Source: Chitinophaga deserti
GTDB taxonomy: Bacteria; Bacteroidota; Bacteroidia; Chitinophagales; Chitinophagaceae
Assembly: GCF_003149455.1 (NCBI RefSeq)
Contig: NZ_QFFK01000014.1
Coordinates: forward strand, 62,001 to 126,000
Length of the DNA: 64,000 bases
Direction: 5' to 3'
Position numbers and translations under genes: made by a program. The stretch's first letter is position 1; the number at the start of each line of letters is the position of its first letter. The notes below the pieces were generated by a model. It saw only the letters and a list, made by a program, of their open reading frames with translations, ran no database searches and had not been told where the DNA came from. This document shows, one piece after another, positions 51,992 through 60,929 of this stretch.

Positions 51992-52299
51992 TACTATATT
52001 ATTTTATATCATACCAAAACACAGTGTACATTTATCGACTGAAATATGCCATTTACCATTCATTTTTAGGCTTTCACGAATTTCTGCATATGAAGTGAAG
52101 TATTCTATATAAATTGCACTGTAATCTTCTTACAAGTAATATTTTTTACCATACCTCTGTAAGTACCAACCGCTACCTCGCGTAATATTTTGACCCCATC
52201 CTGGAAAAGCTTTAATGATTAAAACCGGCTTCGGCTGGTAACCAAGCAATGTGCATGTTCACTTGCAATCAATAATTTGTTAGAGCCAATCTACCTCAT
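51992..52299. other. 308-bp regulatory gap before the 2266-residue giant gene
   Basis: The gap is AT-rich and holds a stable hairpin with a TTCG tetraloop (52224-52239). Near matches to the -7 consensus (TAATATTTTG, ATAATTTG) occur but none is exact. No coding frame is convincing. Confidence 0.5.
52224..52239 (+). promoter_or_regulatory. TTCG-tetraloop hairpin in predicted leader of giant gene
   Basis: ACCGGC, TTCG and GCTGGT form a six-pair stem with one G-T wobble, closed by C-G around the exceptionally stable UUCG loop. No T run follows, so it may stabilise mRNA or block translation instead of terminating. Confidence 0.4.
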
Positions 52300-55200
52300 A
52301 TGAAATATTTCTACCACCTACTTGTTTTCATGCTCCTATTTGGAGTAAAGAATGCCAATGCACAAGTGCTAGACCCCAACGATCCGGTTGTAACATACAA
52401 CCCGGCTGCTCCCCCGGCATATCCTGCATGGGGTAGTATCGGTAAGTGGGTGCGCACCAACAGGAACCTTGGCTGGAACACTGACCAGTACAAGGCCTAT
52501 TACTACAAAGGCATGGCTTTCAGACTGAAATTCCCGGCCAATTATGACCCCTCGGGTGCTAAGAAGTATCCGATTATTGTTTTCTTCCACGGTATCGGTG
52601 AAAAAGGCTCAGAATTCGATAACGAATTCCAGCTTTACCATGGTGGCCAAAAGCATATGCAAATGGTCAACAACGGTACATTCGATGGATTCCTCCTTTA
52701 TCCCCAGAACCAGTCCGGTTATTTCGGCCCATCTTATTATGATGCCATCCGCGAGCTGGTTCATAACTTTTTCCCTACACAGATCAATGTAGATGTCAAC
52801 AGACTGACTGTTGAAGGACTTTCCGGAGGTGGTGTATCTACCTGGGAGTTTCTTCTTCGTTTCCCTAAAGATGTTGCCGCGATTGGCCCGATCAGCGCTG
52901 CCTATCCCGAATTGGCCAACAGTATAGAAGTTTATAAATGGACCCCCATCTGGTGGTTCCAGGGTGCTTCTGACCCTAAACCCCACCCCTCTATTGCTCA
53001 GGGCGTTTATAGTACTGCCACCGCCGCAGGTGCTAATATGAAACTTTCCATCTATCCGGGTGGGCACGGTATATGGGGTAATGCCTGGAATGAGGCAGAC
53101 TTCTTCCCCTACATGAGCAGAGCCAATAAAGCGAATCCCTGGCCTCTTTCGGGAAGAACTGAGTTCTGTCCCGGCGATCCCATTTCATTAACTGTTGGTC
53201 TTACCGCTGGTTTCGACGGATATGAATGGAGAAAAGACGGCAATCTGATTCCCGGAGCTAACTCCAATACCATCCAGGTAACTTCTACCGGCACATATGA
53301 TGCCCGTATAAAAAGAGGCACCACCTGGTCTGTTTGGTCTCCTATTCCTGTTGTTGTGAAACTCAAGGGTGCCACCGTTCCCCCTCCCATTACCATTTCA
53401 GGGCTAATGAGTAAAGTACTCCCTTCACCCGATGGTGTGAATAAAGTAACTTTACAGGTTCCTAATTCATATGCATCATATCAATGGAAACGCACTAACG
53501 ACCCCAGTATTATCGGAAGCGCGAATACCTATGATGCAACAACGCCGGGCATTTATACCGTTAAGGTAACAGAACAATTTGGCTGTTCGAGCGATTTCTC
53601 AACGCCTTTTGAAGTAATCGATGCAAATGGCTCCAATAAGCCAGATCCTGCAAGCGGACTGAATGTAACGGATTTATCCAAGACGCAACTCGCGTTGAAC
53701 TGGACAGACAAACCAAATTCTCAGTACAACGAAACCGGATATGAAATCTACCGTGCATCATCCCCAGGAGGTCCATACAAGCTTATTGCCATTACTCCTG
53801 CTAACGCGCAAACCTATACGGATAATGGCCTGATTGCGAATACTACTTATTATTATATCGTACGTGCTGTTAATAATACCGCTGCTTCTGCTGTAAGCAA
53901 TGAAGCCAGCGGCAAAACCCAAACTGACAGTGCTCCTCCCACTGCTCCTGGAAACCTGATCGTTACAGGCAGCACTGCCAGCCAGATTTCCATTAAATGG
54001 AATGCGGCTACGGATGATGTGGGCATCGTTAAATACGATATCTATATCAACGGTCTCAAGTCCTATACTGTAAACGGGGATGTACTCACCTTTACGGCGC
54101 TGAATCTCGTAGCCGGCCAATCGTACACCTTTACGGTAAAAGCCAGAGACCTTGCCGGCAACTCCTCCCCTGCCAGCAACCAGGCTACCGGAACAGCTAT
54201 TGTTACAGGCCTGAACTATAAATACTATCAGGGCACCTGGACGACGTTACCAAACTTTGCAAACCAAACCGTCATTAAATCCGGTATCTCTGGCACAACA
54301 GATATTTCTGTTGCCAACCGGGCTGATAACTATGGATTCCTTTGGGAAGGTTTCATCCGTATCCCGGTTAGTGGAAATTATACCTTTGAGACATACTCAG
54401 ACGACGGCAGCAAGCTGTATGTAAATATGACATATGGCCATACTAAAACTGCCCTTGTAAATAACGACGGAGCACATGGTGCACAATACAGGGAAGGTAC
54501 CATTTACCTGGCCGCAGGCATTTATCCCATTGCCGCCACCTTCTTCGAGGCAACGGGTGATGCAACGATGAAGCTCTACTGGAAGAATACCGCGCACGGT
54601 GTAACAGCCCGCGAGGAAATTCCTTCATCCTTCCTTTCGCCCACCGCTCCCCCAGCCGGCAGCAACCCGCCTAACGCACCTACGGATGTGACAGCAGTTG
54701 CCGCCAGCCATAACTCGATTAATGTTTCATGGGTTGACAACAGCAACAACGAAACAGGGTTTGAAGTTTACCGTTCCACTGCCGCCAATGGAACATATGA
54801 CATCATTGGTTCAACCAGTGCGAATGTTATAACTTTCAAGGATAGTGCACTTGCACCGCAAACCACCTATTTCTATAAAGTGAAATCGGTGAACCAGCAG
54901 GGCAACTCCGGATTCCATAAGCTGGCAGGCAACAGCATCTATTACAGCTATTATGAAGCCGCCAGCTCCTTTACCACCCTGCCTGACTTTAACACTATTA
55001 CACCGCTTAAAACCGGCCTCCTTACCACTGTGAACCTCGGTGTAACACCCCGTTCCGACAACTGGGCCGTGAAATTCGAAGGTTACCTCACAGTACCTGC
55101 AAACGCCACCTATACGTTCTACACCAGCTCCAATGACGGTAGCAGGCTGTATATCGGTGGTTTTACCGCAGCAGATATGGTGGTGGATAACAACGGCACC

Positions 55201-58200
55201 CGCCTCCTTACGGTGGAAAAATCAGGCACCAAAACCCTGACAGCAGGTACTTATCCGATTTACGTAACGTATTTCGATAACACCGGTTCATCCGCTTTGA
55301 CTGTTAGCTGGCAGGCAACTACTGCAGGTATCTCCAAACAACAGATTCCCGCAAGTGCCTATGTAGATAACCGTAACCGTGCTACCACACTTGCACTGCC
55401 TGCAGCCCCCACAGCTCCTACAGGGCTCGTTGCCAACGCAGTGTCCGGATCTAAAATCCAGCTTACCTGGAACGATAATTCCAGCAATGAAACTGCTTAC
55501 CAGGTATACCGTTCTATCACAGACAATACCAACTTCACACTGGTAGCCACCCTGGCCGCAAACAATGGTGCTCAGGCTACCTTTAATGATACAGCGCTCT
55601 TCGCTAACACCCGTTATTACTATAAAGTGCGCGGTAAAAATGAAGGCGGAACCAGCAATTACTCTAACGAAGCAAATGCAATTACACAGAATACCGTACC
55701 TGTGATGGCTGCAATTTCCAGCCGTTCCATGCGCTATGGCACCCAGCTGGTAATCCCCATCAGTGCAACGGATGCAGATGGTGAAGCACTTGTTTTAACC
55801 GCCACTAACCTCCCTGCTTTCGGTTCAATTACCGATAATGGAAACGGTACGGGATCGCTGGTATTCAACCCTGCCACTACCGATCAGGGTGTGTATGCAA
55901 ACATTGAAATCAAGGCTACCGACGGTAACAGTGGTGTAGCAGTACAGTCATTCACACTAACGGTTAGTGACAACTTCGTACCGGTTATCGCACCTGTTGC
56001 TGATGTTACAGTCAACGAGAATGCAAGCCAGCAGCTCACCATAACAGCCGCCGATCAAAATGCATCGGATGTGCTTACCTGGGAAGTTGTTTCATTGCCT
56101 GCTTTTGCCACATTTACACCTAATGGTAACAGCGCAAATATCCAGCTTAACCCATCCCTCCTGGATGCAGGTACATACGCTGTAACTGTGAATGTAAATG
56201 ACGGACGTGAAGGTTTAGACTCTAAAACCTTCAATATTATAGTGAAAGATGTGAACCCGAATAAAATGGTTTACATCAACTTCACGGATGGCTCCGCCAA
56301 TGCCGTAGGTACCGGTTACTGGAACAATACCAGCAAACAACCTGCACTGAATGATGTGTTTGCCAACCTGAAGGACTCCACTCTTACTGCAACTCCGATT
56401 GCTCTTACCATCATGACCAGGTGGCAGGATCTTGGAAACGGCAGCAATAACCTTGGTGGCGTTACCAATAACAATTCCGGTGTGTATCCCGATAACGTGA
56501 TGCGCTCGGCTTACTGGAGCGGAACCCAGAAACAGACCATTAAGATTTCCGGTCTTACTTACGGCGCAAGCTTCAAATACAACTTCACGTTCTTCGGAAG
56601 CCGTGGCAGCGTAAGTGACAACAGGACTTCCGTTTATACCATCAATGGCAACAGCGTTTCCCTGAACGCCGCCAACAATACTGCCAATACGGTAAGATTG
56701 CTGAACGTAGTACCTGATGCAAATGGCGAGGTACTCCTCGACCTCACAGCCGGTGCAGGTTCCGCCTACTCTTACCTGAACGCAATGGTAATTGAAGTGG
56801 CATATGACCTTCAGGTGCCTCCTTCCAAACCCAGCGAGTTAGCTGCTGTTGTAAACAACAATAGCGTTAAACTTACCTGGAAAGACGTTGCTTTCAACGA
56901 AACTGCGTATGAACTCTACAGAGGCACTACCCTCTCAGAACCGCTGACACTCCTGCAGACACTGGGTGCAAACCTGACCACCTATTCCGATGGTGCTGTG
57001 AATGCAGGTACGCAGTACTACTACACACTCAGGGCAATTAACAGCTATGGTGCTTCTGCAACAACTGATACCGTAAGCGTTACTATCTCCAATAAGAACC
57101 CGGTATTGGCTGCTATTGCTCCTGTTTCGATGAAGACAGACGATGTGACGAATGTATCCCTTTCTGCTACAGACGATGCGGGTGATGTGCTCACATTGTC
57201 CGCAACCGGCCTGCCTGCATTTGCTGTACTTACAGACAATGGTAATGGCACCGGTAGTATTGCACTGACTCCGGGTAGCGCGCATATCGGTACTTATAAG
57301 GACATCGTGGTTAAAGCAAGTGACAATAAAGGCGGTAGCACAGAACGTACATTTACCATTGTGGTGAAAGACAAATCTATTGCCTCCATCTTTGTGAACT
57401 TTAACAACAGCAGCCCCGCACCTGCTCCATGGAATAACTTCAATGGATTCCCGCACAATAACTTCGGCATCGCCAACCTGGTTGGAGAAGATGGCGTAGC
57501 TACAGGAATCACTATCCGTGTAATCGATCAGTTTACCGGTGAAAACGCTTCAGGTGCCGTAACCGGCAGTGAAACCGGCGTATTCCCTGATGCAGTAATG
57601 CGTACAGCTTACTATGAAAGTTCAGGACTCGCCCGCAGGATCAGGATATCTAACCTGCCGCTCAACAGGAAATACAACCTCGTATTCTTTGGCAGCAGAG
57701 CAAACGTAGATGGCAGATATACTGATTACAGCGCAGGTGGCCAGACTGTAACGCTGAACACTGCAAATAATACACAGAACACTGTCAAGATCAATGGCCT
57801 GTCTCCCAACGCCAGCGGCGAAATCGAATTCACCGTTGCCCGTAACGCAGCTTCTCTGGAAGCAGTCATCAACGCACTGGTTATCCAGTACTACAATGAA
57901 AGCACTACTCCCATTGCCCCAAGTACCCTGAAGGCTTTCGGTAAGAGCAAGAACCAGATGACGCTGACCTGGGATGATAACTCAATGATCGAAACTGGAT
58001 ATGAAGTATGGAGATCCGGCACTGAAAACGGTACGTACACGCTGATGGGTACAACCGCTGCAAACGTGGTTACTTACCAGGACAATGGTCTTGCAGCCAA
58101 TGCCACTTACTTCTATAAAGTAAGATCTATCGCAGGCGCTCAGCAATCACCATTCAGCAATATCGCCAAAGGTGTCACATTCGCTTACAGCCTCTTCGTA

Positions 58201-59100
58201 AACTTCAACCGCGACAATCCTGCTCCGGCGCCCTGGAACAATGCCAACAACGTACCGGTAGAAAACGCCACTTATAACCTGCTGAACGATGGAGGAAACA
58301 ACTCCGGCATCAGCTATACCATCATTCAGAATTTCAGTGGTGAGAACCCATCTGGTATGGTCACCGGCAACAACTCAGGTGTGTACCCGGATAATGTTAT
58401 CCGCAGCTCCTGGTGGCTCGATCTGGGTGTAACTGCCAAACTGCGCGTTCAGGGATTGAACCAGTCTCAGGCATATACCTTCGTATTCTTCGGCAGCAGA
58501 GATGGTGGTGGAGACCGTACAACCGTGTATGCTGTGAATGGTAAATTTGTAACCCTTAACTGCTCTTTCAATACCTCACAGACCGTGCAGCTGGAAAACA
58601 TTGTTCCGGATGAAAATGGTGAAGTGGTAATTGAAGTGAACCTGGGTAACGCTTCCACCTTCGGATACCTTGGAGCTCTTGTGATCCATGGTTACAATGC
58701 AACAGGTGCCGCTCCTACCGGTCTGGATGTAATTCCTCCGGCTACGCAGCAACTCCGTATAGGAACTGTTCAGGCAATAGGCAGCGAATCCGGTAATGCA
58801 GCTAAATCCGCACAGGATGATCAACTTGCAGCAAATGTAATTGATGTGACTGCCTACCCGAATCCGTTCATTCATAACCTGAACCTCGAGGTGAAGAACA
58901 ATGGTAATACAAAACGACTGACAGCCAGAGTATTTGATATGTCCGGCAGATTGGTTCACAACAGAGTACTGGGTGAATTTGGTAAAGGCACCCACAGAAT
59001 CAGCCTGTCTCAGCTTGAAACACTGAAAACCGGTATGTATGTATTACTCGTAACCGATGATAAGAACAATGGTAAAAGCGTTAAAATTATCAAGCAGTAA
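52300..59100 (+). CDS. Giant T9SS-secreted esterase with FN3, PA14 and a three-copy novel module
   Basis: The 2266-residue protein has a signal peptide, an alpha/beta hydrolase domain (about 40-285; Ser175 in GLSGGG, Asp225 in GASDP, His256 in GGHGIW), and an Ig-like region (290-440). FN3 domains lie near 448-540, 545-633, 789-875, 1037-1130, 1508-1590 and 1868-1955. PA14 lectin-type domains lie at about 636-781 and 880-1030, and cadherin-like/Ig domains at 1131-1318 and 1600-1692. A module of about 175 residues occurs at 1323-1504, 1696-1866 and 1964-2133. The T9SS sorting domain ends the chain (VTAYPNPFIHNL). It is likely a cell-surface glycan esterase. Confidence 0.9.
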   Translation: MKYFYHLLVFMLLFGVKNANAQVLDPNDPVVTYNPAAPPAYPAWGSIGKWVRTNRNLGWNTDQYKAYYYKGMAFRLKFPANYDPSGAKKYPIIVFFHGIGEKGSEFDNEFQLYHGGQKHMQMVNNGTFDGFLLYPQNQSGYFGPSYYDAIRELVHNFFPTQINVDVNRLTVEGLSGGGVSTWEFLLRFPKDVAAIGPISAAYPELANSIEVYKWTPIWWFQGASDPKPHPSIAQGVYSTATAAGANMKLSIYPGGHGIWGNAWNEADFFPYMSRANKANPWPLSGRTEFCPGDPISLTVGLTAGFDGYEWRKDGNLIPGANSNTIQVTSTGTYDARIKRGTTWSVWSPIPVVVKLKGATVPPPITISGLMSKVLPSPDGVNKVTLQVPNSYASYQWKRTNDPSIIGSANTYDATTPGIYTVKVTEQFGCSSDFSTPFEVIDANGSNKPDPASGLNVTDLSKTQLALNWTDKPNSQYNETGYEIYRASSPGGPYKLIAITPANAQTYTDNGLIANTTYYYIVRAVNNTAASAVSNEASGKTQTDSAPPTAPGNLIVTGSTASQISIKWNAATDDVGIVKYDIYINGLKSYTVNGDVLTFTALNLVAGQSYTFTVKARDLAGNSSPASNQATGTAIVTGLNYKYYQGTWTTLPNFANQTVIKSGISGTTDISVANRADNYGFLWEGFIRIPVSGNYTFETYSDDGSKLYVNMTYGHTKTALVNNDGAHGAQYREGTIYLAAGIYPIAATFFEATGDATMKLYWKNTAHGVTAREEIPSSFLSPTAPPAGSNPPNAPTDVTAVAASHNSINVSWVDNSNNETGFEVYRSTAANGTYDIIGSTSANVITFKDSALAPQTTYFYKVKSVNQQGNSGFHKLAGNSIYYSYYEAASSFTTLPDFNTITPLKTGLLTTVNLGVTPRSDNWAVKFEGYLTVPANATYTFYTSSNDGSRLYIGGFTAADMVVDNNGTRLLTVEKSGTKTLTAGTYPIYVTYFDNTGSSALTVSWQATTAGISKQQIPASAYVDNRNRATTLALPAAPTAPTGLVANAVSGSKIQLTWNDNSSNETAYQVYRSITDNTNFTLVATLAANNGAQATFNDTALFANTRYYYKVRGKNEGGTSNYSNEANAITQNTVPVMAAISSRSMRYGTQLVIPISATDADGEALVLTATNLPAFGSITDNGNGTGSLVFNPATTDQGVYANIEIKATDGNSGVAVQSFTLTVSDNFVPVIAPVADVTVNENASQQLTITAADQNASDVLTWEVVSLPAFATFTPNGNSANIQLNPSLLDAGTYAVTVNVNDGREGLDSKTFNIIVKDVNPNKMVYINFTDGSANAVGTGYWNNTSKQPALNDVFANLKDSTLTATPIALTIMTRWQDLGNGSNNLGGVTNNNSGVYPDNVMRSAYWSGTQKQTIKISGLTYGASFKYNFTFFGSRGSVSDNRTSVYTINGNSVSLNAANNTANTVRLLNVVPDANGEVLLDLTAGAGSAYSYLNAMVIEVAYDLQVPPSKPSELAAVVNNNSVKLTWKDVAFNETAYELYRGTTLSEPLTLLQTLGANLTTYSDGAVNAGTQYYYTLRAINSYGASATTDTVSVTISNKNPVLAAIAPVSMKTDDVTNVSLSATDDAGDVLTLSATGLPAFAVLTDNGNGTGSIALTPGSAHIGTYKDIVVKASDNKGGSTERTFTIVVKDKSIASIFVNFNNSSPAPAPWNNFNGFPHNNFGIANLVGEDGVATGITIRVIDQFTGENASGAVTGSETGVFPDAVMRTAYYESSGLARRIRISNLPLNRKYNLVFFGSRANVDGRYTDYSAGGQTVTLNTANNTQNTVKINGLSPNASGEIEFTVARNAASLEAVINALVIQYYNESTTPIAPSTLKAFGKSKNQMTLTWDDNSMIETGYEVWRSGTENGTYTLMGTTAANVVTYQDNGLAANATYFYKVRSIAGAQQSPFSNIAKGVTFAYSLFVNFNRDNPAPAPWNNANNVPVENATYNLLNDGGNNSGISYTIIQNFSGENPSGMVTGNNSGVYPDNVIRSSWWLDLGVTAKLRVQGLNQSQAYTFVFFGSRDGGGDRTTVYAVNGKFVTLNCSFNTSQTVQLENIVPDENGEVVIEVNLGNASTFGYLGALVIHGYNATGAAPTGLDVIPPATQQLRIGTVQAIGSESGNAAKSAQDDQLAANVIDVTAYPNPFIHNLNLEVKNNGNTKRLTARVFDMSGRLVHNRVLGEFGKGTHRISLSQLETLKTGMYVLLVTDDKNNGKSVKIIKQ
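56266..58699 (+). repeat. Three diverged copies of an unnamed protein module
   Basis: Copies encoded at 56266-56811, 57385-57900 and 58189-58699 share VNFN...PAPAPWNN, GVYPDxVxRSxxW, LxxxxxYxFxFFGSR, and TxNTVxLxxVxPDxxGEV. FN3 or cadherin-like domains separate them. Confidence 0.75.
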
Positions 59101-59125
59101 CCTGTAAAAACAAATGCTAATATAA

Positions 59126-59153
59126 AGTCCGGTAGCAATACCGGACTTTTTTC
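59126..59153 (+). terminator. Terminator between the giant esterase and GMC genes
   Basis: AGTCCGGTA, GCAA and TACCGGACT form a perfect 9-bp stem followed by TTTTTTC. It ends 13 bp before the GMC start codon. Confidence 0.85.
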
Positions 59154-59164
59154 TATTTTTAAGT

Positions 59165-60862
59165 ATGAACCTCAATATTAAGGCAGCATCGCAGCAATCC
59201 TATGACGCAATCGTAGTTGGCTCGGGTATTAGTGGTGGTTGGGCAGCAAAAGAGCTATGTGAGAAAGGACTGAAGGTTTTATTATTGGAACGTGGCCGCA
59301 ATGTGGAACATGTGAAGGATTACCCTACTGCTACAAAGCACCCCTGGGAATTTCCACACCGCCTCCTCACGTTAAACGCCGACCGGATAGAAGACCCTGT
59401 TCAAAGCGCAGCATACGACGAAAGCACGAAGCATTTCTTCGTTAGGGATAAAGATCATCCTTACATCCAGGATAAGCCTTTCAGCTGGATCAGAGGATAT
59501 CATGTAGGGGGCCGCTCCCTCACCTGGGGCAGGCAATGCTACCGCCTCAGCGACCTCGATTTTGAGGCCAATGCAAAAGATGGTCATGGGGTAGACTGGC
59601 CTATCCGTTACAAAGACATATCCCCCTGGTACGACTACGTGGAACGATTTGTGGGGGTGAGCGGCCAGGCCGAAGGACTGCATCACCTCCCTGACGGAGA
59701 ATTCCTCCCACCGATGGATCTCAACTGTGTGGAAGAACATCTGCAGCAACAACTAAAGGATAAATTCAAGGACCGCCTGCTTACTATCGGGCGTGTTGCC
59801 AATCTCACCCGTGGTTTTAAAGACCGCGGCCCCTGCCAGTTCCGGAACCTGTGCTCCCGTGGCTGTCCGTTCGGAGGCTACTTCAGCAGTAACTCATCTA
59901 CCCTGCCGGCTGCCATGGCTACCGGTAACCTCACCATCCGTCCATTCAGCGTGGTGAGCGAAGTGCTGTATGATAAAGAAACGCAGCGTGCAAAAGGCGT
60001 TGCCGTCATCGATGCTGAAACGAAGGAAACCACCGAGTTTTATTCCCGTATCGTATTCCTCAATGCTTCCACCATCGGCACCGCTTCCATCCTCCTGCAA
60101 TCCACCTCTCCCGAGTTCACCAATGGCATGGGCAATAACCATGACCTGGTAGGCCGCCACCTGATGGATCATCATTTCAAAGTTGGCGCCATGGGTCGTA
60201 TCGATGGATGGAACGATGTGTATTACAAAGGCCGCCGCCCTGTGGGTGTATATATCCCCCGCTTCCGGAATGTGAATGATCAGACACGGCGCAGCGATTA
60301 TGTACGCGGATTCGGATACCAGGGTTACGCCGAACGTGAAGCCTGGAACGATCAGGTAACGATGGATGGTTATGGTGCTGAATTCAAGAAGCATCTCACC
60401 TCACCCGGTAAATGGGCCATGTGGATGAGCGCCTGGGGAGAAACCCTGCCGTATGCAGACAACCGCATTGTGCTGCACGACAGTGAAAAAGACAAATGGG
60501 GCCTCCCCCTGGTGCGTGTCAACTTCGAGATCAAGGACAATGAGAAAAAGATGCGTACGGATATGCGTGACAGCGCAGCGGAAATGCTCGATAAAGGCGG
60601 TTTTAAGGACATTCAGGCCTTTGATTACGACTATATCGGGGGTGAGTGTGTTCATGAAATGGGAACGGCCCGTATGGGGCTGGATCCTAAAACGTCTGTC
60701 CTCAACAAATGGAACCAGCTGCACGATGTGCGCAATGTTTTCGTTACCGATGGCAGCTGCATGACCTCTTCTGCCAATCAGAACCCTTCGCTCACTTATA
60801 TGGCCCTTACTGCCAGGGCCTGTGATCATGCGGTAGGAGAATTGAAAAAAGGCACTTTTTAA
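59165..60862 (+). CDS. GMC family oxidoreductase, FAD-dependent
   Basis: The 565-residue flavoprotein has an N-terminal Rossmann motif VVGSGISGGWAAKEL with the acidic end LLLERGRN, the GMC loop HVGGRSLTWGRQCYR, and the C-terminal active-site pair in HEMGTARMG and SANQNPSLTYMA. It has no signal peptide, matching GMC subunits exported with a Tat-signalled subunit 3 such as the one at 49.05 kb. Relatives oxidise sugars or sugar alcohols, including glycoside 3-dehydrogenases; that role is plausible here in glycan modification but unproven. Confidence 0.9.
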   Translation: MNLNIKAASQQSYDAIVVGSGISGGWAAKELCEKGLKVLLLERGRNVEHVKDYPTATKHPWEFPHRLLTLNADRIEDPVQSAAYDESTKHFFVRDKDHPYIQDKPFSWIRGYHVGGRSLTWGRQCYRLSDLDFEANAKDGHGVDWPIRYKDISPWYDYVERFVGVSGQAEGLHHLPDGEFLPPMDLNCVEEHLQQQLKDKFKDRLLTIGRVANLTRGFKDRGPCQFRNLCSRGCPFGGYFSSNSSTLPAAMATGNLTIRPFSVVSEVLYDKETQRAKGVAVIDAETKETTEFYSRIVFLNASTIGTASILLQSTSPEFTNGMGNNHDLVGRHLMDHHFKVGAMGRIDGWNDVYYKGRRPVGVYIPRFRNVNDQTRRSDYVRGFGYQGYAEREAWNDQVTMDGYGAEFKKHLTSPGKWAMWMSAWGETLPYADNRIVLHDSEKDKWGLPLVRVNFEIKDNEKKMRTDMRDSAAEMLDKGGFKDIQAFDYDYIGGECVHEMGTARMGLDPKTSVLNKWNQLHDVRNVFVTDGSCMTSSANQNPSLTYMALTARACDHAVGELKKGTF

Positions 60863-60880
60863 TCGTGCCTCTCAGAAATA

Positions 60881-60915
60881 AAAAAGGCTGCCTGGTTATC
60901 AGGCAGCCTTTTTCT
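60881..60915. terminator. Bidirectional terminator between GMC and metK
   Basis: AAAAAGGCTGCCTG and CAGGCAGCCTTTTT form a 14-bp perfect stem around a 5-nt loop, with A and T flanks serving both strands. Confidence 0.92.
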
Positions 60916-60929
60916 TTATGCTGTAAAGG

